A DNA stretch of 64,000 nt from Albula goreensis (lineage: Eukaryota; Chordata; Actinopteri; Albuliformes; Albulidae). The notes beneath the pieces were generated by a model, which saw only the letters and a list, made by a program, of their open reading frames with translations, searched no databases and was not told the origin of the DNA. Shown here piece after piece: positions 24,901 through 31,771 of this stretch. Within the stretch, counting starts at the first letter, position 1; each line of letters opens with the position of its first letter. The stretch spans positions 6,216,184 to 6,280,183 of the forward strand of contig CM040746.1 of assembly GCA_022829145.1 (NCBI GenBank), given 5' to 3'. Position numbers and translations under genes: made by a program.

Positions 24901-27900
24901 TCTGATGTCATTTCTTTTTCAGGTACAGAACAAATTTGGTTTCTGCGAAGCATCAAGAAAAGCAGGCTAAGGTATGACATAGTTTTCCTCTTGTATGGAA
25001 ATTGTACATTTTGCAGATGGTACATTAATCTTTTTTCATGTACCCCCATCTGTCTTCCATTTATAGGGAGCAGGAGCCAGACGTTGTCATTATTTGAAAT
25101 CTTTTAAAGGTATAACAGGCCATCCCTCAGAGTCCGAATACATCCTCAGAAAATATGCTTATCTAATAAGTCATTTATTAGCAATGCAGTCCTGAAATCG
25201 GGATATTGGCCACGATCAGGTAATGACCATGTCCCTTAAACGTGATCCTATCGCTTACTGCACTTGAGGGCACACTATTTGCCTGCTTGGTTTCTAGTCA
25301 TTACTAAATGCTAATGAAAGTTAAGGTAAATGTGGTAGTATTAGCTAAGTTACGTGTAACAGTCTGAAGTAACAGAAGTGGTCATACATGCCAGACAAGC
25401 AGTCCCTGAATAGCATCTGATAGTGTACAAGGTAAAACAACATATCAATACAAGACCAGATTGCTAGCATTAGCTGTGGAGAAGGGGTTGGTTACAGCTG
25501 CCTTGCTGGCATAGTCTGCCATTGTGGATAATGCAAGCTGTAGACTTTTGCAGTTGAATTATTGATCAAACAAAAGTCACTCACCAAAACAGTAATATGA
25601 AAGAAATATTTTTGTTTTGAATGTTGTGGAAACTGGTGAATGGTCTTGCCGGAATTTTGATGAGTAAATGGAACCACATGCCAGAAAACAGGCAGAATGT
25701 GCAGCAAGAGCAGTGGCAGTAGTAGCTGGTGGAAACTGTAATACAGTATAAATCATAATCTAATTTAATATAACTTAAAGGTAGCACGATACAATTAATA
25801 TAAATGAATACTTAATCTGAAGAACATGAATTTACCATATGCAAGTGGTTTAATAAGAAAATAATATGGCACATTAGAAATGAACAAGAAATAAACAGAA
25901 CATGAATGCACACATGAAATCCAATGTTAATACGCTAAGAATAGGATTTCCCTAGCTCCTCTGAATGAGGGCTCTTTCCTTAGGAGACCGTAAAGGGATG
26001 GTGGCTCTGCTAATATTGGTATCTGTGCTACGGAGGAATGGCTTCAGGAATCTGGAAAGCAGATGTAAATGAAGTGCTGGAGATGAAGGCTGCACTAGCT
26101 GAAGGCTAGCGCAGTGGAAAACGGCATATTTAAGATGAAGACGAGCTAAGATATGTCCTCTGTGGCGAGCGAAGGTTCAAAAACCAAATAATGGTCTGGC
26201 TTGAGCATGTGTTTAAGGTTTTACTGTAGGGGAAAAGAAAAACTGGAAACGGTTATACCTCCCATTCTGCCACTGCTCCGACATTTCACTTCTAGGCAAA
26301 ACAGACAAAAACCTGCAAAGTTGAAAGCTGTTTTAAAATGCCTGTTAAGAAGGTGACTGACGTTTCCCTTCACTGAGATTCCTAACTCAATGCTTGTTGA
26401 ATTAGTTGAACCAAGTAAACACATTCTACAAATAGTGCTCAGCTGTATTTTACCCATAAAAAAAAATTCATGGTGTGCTACGATAAAAATTATATAAAAT
26501 ATGCAGTCGTCTCAGAAGTAATATTGTTGACCTGTTTTCTGACTACAAAACAATGGAACCTTCCCGGATGAATTACCATTTCAGATGACTTAAAGGTAGC
26601 GAAACAATGCAATACAGAGCAAAAGAGTGTGATTCCCCTAAAGTAAATCCACAAAGTAATTCCACTGTAATTTAGAAGACTCTGTTTTGTATGAAACATT
26701 TTCATGCTCATTTTAAATGCATATTTTAATATTTATATTATAGGACAGTTTTCAGTGAATCTGCATGCTGAAAATGAGTGGCTTTGTTTAACTGATGAAG
26801 GGGCAGTATTTTGGGAGGTTGCTTAACAAAAGCCTTACAGTGTGTGACATTATTGAAATCTACCACATGGTACAGTCATGGTACTGTCTGAGGGGTGTAG
26901 GACCTTCATTTCTATCCTGTAACATGGTCCTGGCTGGGGGTGTAGGACCTCCATTTCTATCCTGTAACATGGTACTGTCTGAGGGGGTAGGACCTCCATT
27001 TCTATCCTGTAACATGGTACTGTCTGAGGGGTAGGACCTCCATTTCTATCCTGTAACATGGTCCAGTCTGAGGGGGTGTAGGACCTCCATTTCTATCCTG
27101 TAACATGGTACAGTCTGAGGGGGGTAGGACCTCCATTTCTATCCTGTAATATTGTGCTGTCTGAGGGGGTAGGGTCCCCATTAATCAGCAGTAACTGGCC
27201 TTTGGGTTGTTAGCAAACCCATCCTCATAGTCTGGGGGAAATATTCCACCCCACACTGCCCATCCAATCAAGCACTTAGTATATTACCGCTGTGAGTGAG
27301 TCAAAATGTTTGTCAACGTGAATGTCTTGGTCGCGTTGCCAATTGGAGGGTCAAAACTGAAAATTCATCATTACTATTTACCCAGGAAGCCTTCCACATT
27401 AGCAGAAAGACGTACCAGGAGTTCAACCAGTACGTGGTGTCCATGGTGAACTGCCTGTGGAACTCCAGGGCCTTTCATCCTGGCACGGGGTTGGAGCTGT
27501 CTGAGGACCTGCTAGCGCAGAGCAGGGTGCCGGAGCACTGGGGCGCCTTAGACCTCATCCACCACCCGGCCTTCATGGGCCATGCCCTGGACTTCCATCA
27601 GAGGGTATGTACAGCATGAGGACATCAGCGCCAGCGTCAGGGGGTATAAATCAGAGGGGTAACATTTATGCCATGCTAGGCCTGTAGACCACAGTTTGAG
27701 CACTGTGTGCCGCCCCGCGGTGTCGAGGAAAGCACTTGTGTTCGGATTTACTGAAAGGAAACAAAGTTTTGGGATTTTTCGGATTATAATGAATATATAA
27801 CATGGAGTGAACTGTAAGGATTTTCATGTTCTGCTTGCAGAGCTTATATAACCCATAATCAAGCATGACTTTCTTAACCTGTTGTGGCATGTGTTAGTGA

Positions 27901-28997
27901 CGCTCTCTGTCAGTCACGCCATGACTGTCTACGGCTTCACAGCCACACTGGTGAGACAGTAGTGTAAACATACAGGTGATCCATTTAAACTCAACAGTGT
28001 CTGCCTCTCTATAGCGGCCTCTCCTGGGTGGCTGCATGCTTGCAGGTCTGTGAACTGATTGTGCCCTGGCTTTCTGTTCCTCTGACGGCACAGACAGTCT
28101 GTTGGGTGTCGCAGCTGCTGTTGGAAAATGGCGAAAGCGAGCTGTTACATAAATGAAGGGTCTCACATCTACAGCCACCTCTGCCTGTGATTGTGGGGGT
28201 TGGGGGAGGTTTGTTGTGGGTGGGGCTGGTATTATTCAGGTATCCAGGTGATGGAAAAAGGGGGAAGAGCAAACCCTGCGTTTGTCAAGTGGGTGGCTGT
28301 GGTTGAGGTAATATCTCTGGGTGTGTGAACCACAAGTCATTTTCCTAAATGGTATTTTGTGCACAAGGGTGTTTTTACAGTGCTTGCATCAATGCTCACT
28401 CAAGTTTTAATGTGAGGTTCAAAGTGCCCTTTTGCAGCTTTCAGGAAAAGCCTCCCTCTGTGGAGACACATTCAGTTTAGTCAATAACATTAAAGTCTGG
28501 ACAAGGAGATGAATGTGGCATTAATGTATCTTTCATAAAGACCCATTAATATAGAATTGCATTTCATTATTAATGATTTTGCATGAGACAGTAGTGTTTT
28601 AGTGTGTTTAATAATACAAGTACCTTTTTGGTCCGACCGTGGCATCAAACACTGAGCCACTGAGATTTAGAGCGGAGAAAAATTAATATTTATGCTTTTT
28701 TTTTTTTTTAAATCAGTGCTGGCCAGAAAGGAAGGAGCTGGACCTAAATTCAATTAAGGTACGTGATACTTTGTCCTCTTTCTGTGCTGAGAAAGACACG
28801 CGTTTACTGGTGGTTAACAGCCTGTGTACTGTGTTTGAGTGGTGAGCCATGAGGCTAACGGAGCCGTCTGTGCCCAGGTGGGGAAGCGCTGGGACTGGTA
28901 CACAGAGTTCCTTTTCTCCAAAGGCTACCAGGGCCTCCAGGAGTTCTTCCAGAGCAGCCTCCGACGCCGCACGTCCACTGAGACACAACGCCATTAG
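10954..28997 (+). CDS. cenpi: cenpi: centromere protein I (CENP-I/Mis6), 20 coding exons, 714 aa
   Basis: CDS is join(10954-11086, 12233-12370, 12490-12608, 13631-13738, 14458-14506, 15201-15247, 15697-15786, 16002-16133, 16990-17121, 20664-20784, 21163-21254, 21875-21992, 22412-22476, 23835-23944, 24228-24363, 24497-24621, 24923-24971, 27386-27604, 28717-28758, 28878-28997). The exons total 2145 nt, all junctions are GT-AG and every codon phase matches. CENP-I is the Mis6-family, HEAT-like helical subunit of the CENP-H/I/K/M complex in the constitutive centromere-associated network, needed for CENP-A loading and kinetochore assembly. Family landmarks, compared with the human protein as I know it, include SWLCVGK (residues about 119-125), CPYICHLLYLLTRKES, PLEQLRTF, QMGSMLGSSL, LFDPLMQLFFTSSLFFKCS, VCDMYLKYDLPLV, a KTYQEFNQY stretch and GKRWDWYTEFLFSKGYQGLQ near the C-terminus. 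Human CENP-I is 756 aa; the fish N-terminus (residues 1-50) and the linker of exons 8-9 (229-316) are the divergent parts. The ATG at 10954 was preferred because translation in that frame upstream needs a GTG. No frameshift or stop interrupts it, so it looks functional. Confidence 0.96.
12233..12370 (+). CDS. cenpi: cenpi coding exon 2
   Basis: Acceptor TGTTTTGCAG, donor GTAAGA. Encodes the VLERHMAAVERVALSQGL helix region, aligned with LEKHLKTVENVAWKNGL in the human protein. Confidence 0.95.
12490..12608 (+). CDS. cenpi: cenpi coding exon 3
   Basis: Acceptor TGTCTTTAG, donor GTAAAG. Encodes CIRILKILLPASVV and the family motif SWLCVGK. Confidence 0.95.
13631..13738 (+). CDS. cenpi: cenpi coding exon 4
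   Basis: Acceptor CTGCCTGCAG, donor GTAAGC; 36 codons starting VMFIRWVLTVFDLID, phase 0 at both ends. Confidence 0.95.
14458..14506 (+). CDS. cenpi: cenpi coding exon 5
   Basis: A 49-bp exon encoding CPYICHLLYLLTRKES, one of the best-conserved CENP-I segments. Acceptor TTTTTCTTAG, donor GTAAGT. The following intron holds the 29-bp minisatellite at 14590-15110. Confidence 0.95.
14590..15110. repeat. 29-bp minisatellite, 18 copies, in cenpi intron 5
   Basis: Unit CACGGCGTGACTGCGTCACTGTCTACAG-like with minor A/G changes and two length variants near 14877 and 14938. Each unit contains the interrupted palindrome GTGAC-TGC-GTCAC. The array ends about 90 bp before exon 6. Confidence 0.95.
15201..15247 (+). 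CDS. cenpi: cenpi coding exon 6
   Basis: A 47-bp exon, acceptor CCTCTGTCCAG and donor GTGAGT; encodes RPYRVRTLLELQTRM. Confidence 0.95.
15697..15786 (+). CDS. cenpi: cenpi coding exon 7
   Basis: 30 codons, GKQPFLMHLLALYKVFSPEL and onward to SFPSKMK; acceptor GTGTCTGCAG, donor GTTTGG, which is weaker than the other donors. Confidence 0.93.
15948..15979. repeat. (TC)16 microsatellite in the exon 8 acceptor region
   Basis: Perfect 32-bp TC run ending 22 bp before cenpi exon 8; with the following CGTCGCCGTCTCCACCTCCACAG it forms the polypyrimidine tract. Confidence 0.9.
16002..16133 (+). CDS. cenpi: cenpi coding exon 8 (linker)
   Basis: 44 codons, phase 0. Starts SGFRNHSTTWKAALSALQRK, then a Pro/Ser-rich stretch (SPPSPLKPPPLSKKR) in the divergent mid-protein linker. 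A perfect TC microsatellite ends 22 bp before it. Confidence 0.92.
16990..17121 (+). CDS. cenpi: cenpi coding exon 9 (linker)
   Basis: 44 codons beginning KLNSHLTVPLL and ending PLEQLRTFDQLLENLHRIE; matches the human SFPLEQLQSFPQLLQNIHCLE segment. Acceptor TCCCTCCAG, donor GTGACC. Confidence 0.93.
17122..19861 (+). other. cenpi: cenpi intron 9, part before the large minisatellite
   Basis: No other gene supported. Contains a partial teleost repeat head (18190-18240) and the 33-bp repeat (18397-18793); the remainder appears unique. Confidence 0.7.
18397..18793. repeat. 33-bp minisatellite, about 12 copies, cenpi intron 9
   Basis: Purine-rich unit GAAGTGAATGAGTGAGGTGG followed by AGGGTGAAAAGTG and variants. 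Because the unit is 33 bp, the minus strand reads as a spurious 11-residue repeat (PPPHSFTSTFH-like). Confidence 0.93.
19862..20654. repeat. 30-bp minisatellite, 26 copies, abutting cenpi exon 10
   Basis: Unit GTGGTTGGGGAAGAGTCTCACATCCTGTGC with GTTTGAGG/GTTCGAGG variants and occasional 29/31-bp forms. The last partial unit (TCACATCCTGTGTGTGGTTG) runs into the splice acceptor CCTTTCAG of exon 10. It lacks stop codons in several frames and so yields long meaningless ORFs on both strands. Confidence 0.95.
20664..20784 (+). CDS. cenpi: cenpi coding exon 10
   Basis: Starts LPAQMGSMLGSSLALHYLDC after TTGCCTTTCAG; donor GTAAGC. The 30-bp minisatellite at 19862-20654 stops about 10 bp before it. 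Confidence 0.95.
21163..21254 (+). CDS. cenpi: cenpi coding exon 11
   Basis: Completes a Glu codon and encodes FLFCRETG... to LISTQHSLQ; acceptor TTGTTGGGACAG is pyrimidine-poor near the AG, donor GTGAGC. Confidence 0.92.
21264..21430. repeat. About 56-bp imperfect tandem repeat, 3 copies, after cenpi exon 11
   Basis: Blocks of ATGACACGGCCCCTCACYCCTCC plus TAACCCCAnTTCCTyC repeat about three times, beginning within 10-15 bp of the exon 11 donor. Confidence 0.75.
21875..21992 (+). CDS. cenpi: cenpi coding exon 12
   Basis: Encodes EGFSSTEVFLFKFLRVWDG and onward to VPSS; acceptor TTGCGTTCCAG, donor GTGAGT. Matches human EGFYSCEAFLYKSLPLWDG. Confidence 0.95.
22412..22476 (+). CDS. cenpi: cenpi coding exon 13
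   Basis: 65-bp exon encoding IKDLLFDPLMQLFFTSSLF-FK; acceptor CTTCTCTCCAG, donor GTACAG. Near-identical to the family's LLFDHLAQLFFTS motif. Confidence 0.95.
23274..23608. mobile_element. hAT-type non-autonomous element (MITE), 335 bp
   Basis: Terminal inverted repeats TAGGGCTGCAA and TTGCAGCTCTA bound the element. It contains the ATTGATTAATTG and GATTAATCGATTATCAAAATAG blocks typical of an abundant teleost hAT MITE. Flanks ATGCAGTG (23266-23273) and ACACAGTG (23609-23616) match at 6 of 8 positions, consistent with the 8-bp target duplication of hAT elements. Lies in cenpi intron 13. Confidence 0.85.
23835..23944 (+). CDS. cenpi: cenpi coding exon 14
   Basis: Encodes CSVVECLHRMLVRWLTWHS and a divergent hydrophilic end; acceptor CCCACTCCAG, donor GTGAGT. 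Confidence 0.93.
24228..24363 (+). CDS. cenpi: cenpi coding exon 15
   Basis: Acceptor CCGTCCCTCAG, donor GTAACT. Encodes SMSLSGLMDSVVELVQFVG and ends LLLSFTLHFYQT, matching human LLHFILDFYEK. Confidence 0.95.
24497..24621 (+). CDS. cenpi: cenpi coding exon 16 (with duplicated acceptor 30 nt upstream)
   Basis: Starts VCDMYLKYDLPLVLMPPAG as in other CENP-I proteins, after CTCCTGTGCAG; donor GTCAGA. A second, near-identical acceptor with AG at 24465-24466 would extend the exon by 30 nt in frame, adding VCHMYLSPVQ. Confidence 0.92.
24923..24971 (+). CDS. cenpi: cenpi coding exon 17
   Basis: 49-bp exon encoding YRTNLVSAKHQEKQAK; acceptor TTCTTTTTCAG, donor GTATGA. Matches human RYRKNLTAAKK. Confidence 0.93.
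25480..25545. repeat. Dispersed repeat copy B (partner at 5155)
   Basis: Same ordered blocks as 5155-5215: CAGCTGCCTTGCTGGC, AGTCTGCCATTGTGGATAAT, GCAAGCTG. Confidence 0.65.
26875..27170. repeat. 44-48-bp minisatellite, about 6.5 copies, cenpi intron 17
   Basis: Unit includes GTACTGTCTGAGGGGGT and GGACCTCCATTTCTATCCTG then TAACATG, varying in the number of Gs and presence of TGTA. Confidence 0.92.
27386..27604 (+). CDS. cenpi: cenpi coding exon 18
   Basis: The longest coding exon, 73 codons: EAFHISRKTYQEFNQYVVS and onward to the DLIHHPAFMGHALDFHQR end; acceptor ATTTACCCAG, donor GTATGT. Confidence 0.96.
27605..28716 (+). other. cenpi: cenpi intron 18
   Basis: 1.1 kb; no repeat or gene recognised. 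Ends in a T13 run that forms the polypyrimidine tract of exon 19. Confidence 0.8.
28717..28758 (+). CDS. cenpi: cenpi coding exon 19
   Basis: 42-bp micro-exon encoding CWPERKELDLNSIK after a T-rich tract and AATCAG; donor GTACGT. Corresponds to human SPEERTVNVSSIR. Confidence 0.92.
28878..28997 (+). CDS. cenpi: cenpi coding exon 20 with stop
   Basis: Encodes VGKRWDWYTEFLFSKGYQGL and onward to the C-terminus; stop TAG at 28995-28997. The fish C-terminus is an Arg/Thr-rich tail slightly shorter than the human one. Confidence 0.95.
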   Translation: MGKRWDWYTEFLFSKGYQGLQEFFQSSLRRRTSTETQRH

Positions 28998-29115
28998 CCG
29001 GGCTGCAGGGCCACAGGGGAGCGGCGCCTCTGCCACGCCCGGTGCACTTTCATGCTATGCTAAGCTATCATCTGTAAAATACAAACAAAAAACTAAAAAG
29101 TGTGAAAATCTATCT

Positions 29116-29121
29116 AATAAA
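29116..29121 (+). terminator. Polyadenylation signal AATAAA of cenpi
   Basis: Canonical hexamer 119 bp downstream of the cenpi stop, followed by a GT/T-rich stretch (TGTCTGTATGTTTGTG, then T10). Confidence 0.75.
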
Positions 29122-30725
29122 CAATGGAAAAGAGCACTGAGAGGGCTTGATGTCTGTATGTTTGTGATATTTTTTTTTTTATACTGTAATGGAGTGCTGC
29201 CTTTTTGGGGAAAAGGGCGCGGCGCTCTCAGACGTGACTGTGGGAATGACGTGCCATAGCTCTCTGTCTGTGAGAGGGCTCGTTACAAATCCCCGTTCTC
29301 CTTCGGGGGCAGTCGCTGGAATCTGTAGTGTGTCAGTAGTCATCGGTATCTGGAGGGGCTGCAGAACATTTCTCAGTAATCAAAGAGCCCATTTAAATGT
29401 CTGATGGCCTCCCGCATGTGGGGTGCACCGAAGGCGGCCATGCACCAGTGAACCAGCCATGCAGCACAGTCACAGAGAAGCCCGCAGTTCCACCCGCAAA
29501 ATTCGCTCTTTTCTCGTGTCTTGGCCAGTATGCACACGTAAGGTTGGGGGCCATCAGTCCATGTGGGCTCGTTTTCACCATGGCCTCAACACTGGAGCGC
29601 TGTCATCCTCTAGCGTGCGTAAACCTGCAAGCCTACCTAATGAGCCGAGTGTGGGGGAGAGTTGGGTAAGGAGATCCTCTGGCAAAAAAAGCCCTGGCAT
29701 GGCATGTCACATGACCATAGGCTCAGGAGTACTAATTTCTAAATTGAGCCGAAGCTCGGGGGGTGTCACCTGGAGGTATTAAGCCATTTTGGGGCAGCTT
29801 TGTAACCCTGTCCTGGGGCAAGCTGTGCCAAAGGACTGTATTTTTTAAATGTATTTTTTGACCAGGCATAATTTTGAATGTGCTGTGTTGCCACATCCTT
29901 TTATGTACACTGATGGAAAACATCCAGAAAAAATGTGTAGGTATTATTTATACCTCTTTAGTACCCTTTCCCCTTTCCATACATACTTTTAGTAAAGACT
30001 TGTCCACATGACTTCACTCTTATCTGTGTTAACACTGCGTCAGTTCAGAGGTATTTGTGCTTCTGAATTTGAATTGGGCGGGCACGTTGACATCAGGAGA
30101 AACATTACAGAGCGTGTCATTTACCGCGCCACAAACCTCTACTTTCCCACACTAGGATTCAATATCACAGATATGTATGGGGTAACCAAATCATGGTTTA
30201 ACTTAAAACTTATTTCTATTGAGCAAATCTAAACTTCATCAAGGAGTGCATACTATTTTGGCGTGTAATAAGTAGGTACATATTTAGGGTAAAATATACA
30301 TTTTAATTTCGATTTTCTGATGAAATGTTAATATAATTTCACTCATAAAGTTCGACACCAACATACTTAATATGCTCCTATGTTATCCATTCCCGCGTAA
30401 TATAAATGGTTACTTGGTTGCACGGTGACTGCGCAACCGAAACACTGATTGCAGGTGAACGTTTCCAAACGTGAGAGCTTGCGTGCCTGGCTGTCTGCAT
30501 CTCAGCTGTAAATTGTAGCGTGTGTACCAGCGTTTCTGTGCTCATGACTGCTCTTTGCCGTCACTGTGGTTACCGGCTAGGGAGGGCAGATCATCAAAAA
30601 ATGTAAAAAAAAAAAAAAAAGCTGGTCTCTTCCCTTGAATCAATCTGTATATTCATCCAGGAAACCCAGGATATTTTTTTATTTTGACCATTGTCACAAT
30701 ACTGTCAAACCTTACCGCCGTGAAA
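29122..30725. other. Spacer downstream of cenpi
   Basis: No supported gene. Overlapping short ORFs at 29390-29780 are shadows of GC-richer sequence. An A17 run lies at about 30603-30620. Confidence 0.6.
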
Positions 30726-30729
30726 TTTG

Positions 30730-30737
30730 TATAAATT
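30730..30737 (+). promoter_or_regulatory. TATA-like box upstream of candidate first exon
   Basis: TATAAATT, about 25-35 bp before a plausible transcription start near 30760, preceding GC-rich transcribed-looking sequence with a strong donor at 31024. Confidence 0.4.
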
Positions 30738-30759
30738 AATAAGAGGCTGGCTGAAAGAC

Positions 30760-31023
30760 CGTGCGATTCATTGAAAGGACAGCGGGAGCCACCTTAAAAG
30801 CGTCTATCTGATGTCAGCGTCAGCGCGAACGAGATTTCTCAGCCTTCGCAGCGTTGCGCCGACCTGAGCGCTGAACCGCCGTTTCAAACGGTCATTTGTG
30901 TCTGAGCGACTTTCTATTTATTTGCTCTTCACATACGAAGGGATATTATGCCAAGCACACGAGTCCCCTCGGTGGCTGTCTGAAGCAGTGCTTTGTATCT
31001 AATTCCAGCCGCAAAAGAAAAAG
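30760..31023 (+). other. Candidate non-coding first exon, possibly of drp2
   Basis: A CpG-richer block (CGTCAGCGCGAACGAG, GCGTTGCGCCGACC) ends in AAAAAG followed by GTAAGATCC, a strong splice donor. No long ORF begins here; an 11-codon upstream ORF starts at 30948 and ends with TGA at 30981-30983. In human Xq22.1 the gene after CENPI in the same orientation is DRP2 (dystrophin-related protein 2), which has non-coding 5' exons, so drp2 is the best guess. No DRP2 coding exon is visible in the window; start coordinate is approximate. Confidence 0.4.
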
Positions 31024-31529
31024 GTAAGATCCTTCTTATTCACTTTACAAGTGTCCTGTGGCGTGTTCGGTATATTTAGTTCAGGGTAGGTAGGCTTTAT
31101 AAACCAGAGGTATATTTCAAATCTATTTCGCATTTATGGAGTTGATTAGGAATGAAAATAACGCTTGTTTTTAATAACGGGGTTGCTGCTGGTTTGAATT
31201 TCGAAAATGACAAGCATTTAAAATAATTTCAAGTCCTGCCGCTACATTTTTGTACTGCTCCCGCTAGTATTGTAAACTGCACCTCAAAGACATTCGGGAA
31301 TAAACAACGTACCGGAACTTGGTATTCGTTTTTGTCTTGAATCATCGCAGTGTTTGACATTTAACGGAATGTATTCAGATTGGGACTATACATTATTACA
31401 GCCTTGTGTTACATACTAATATAAAATAATATTCGCTCTATATTTGAATATTCGAGGTTTTACCGTAAGGTTCTACCATGTTTATTAAATAAGGATTTCT
31501 TACGAGCTGGGAATTAGTTTTTTTCCCAG

Positions 31530-31771
31530 ATATTTTCACGCCGATGGTCTGCTGTATCTTCTGTAAGCCCGGACATAAGTATTGCTCTTCCAAGCGCACT
31601 TGTATGTGTCTTCAGGTGGTTTGTATGAATCAGGAAATACTGTGTTTCTGTTGATGAAGAGGCCAGGTTGAAGATCCACTGATAGGCTTTCTGATAACCC
31701 ATTAGCTCAATGGAAACGGCACCCAAAAGTCAAAAATAAAATAAGGGAACCTAAATTAACGATGGTATCAG
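31530..31771 (+). other. Candidate second non-coding exon
   Basis: Bounded by a strong acceptor (GTTTTTTTCCCAG, AG at 31528-31529) and a strong donor (ATCAG then GTAAGTGT, GT at 31772-31773). The 242 bp have no long ORF. It would lie 506 bp after the candidate first exon. It could be an alternative 5' UTR exon or chance. Confidence 0.25.

Larger units (their letters stand above)
24972..27385 (+). other. cenpi: cenpi intron 17
   Basis: 2.4-kb intron with no additional gene seen. Holds dispersed repeat copy B (25480-25545) and a minisatellite (26875-27170). Confidence 0.8.
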
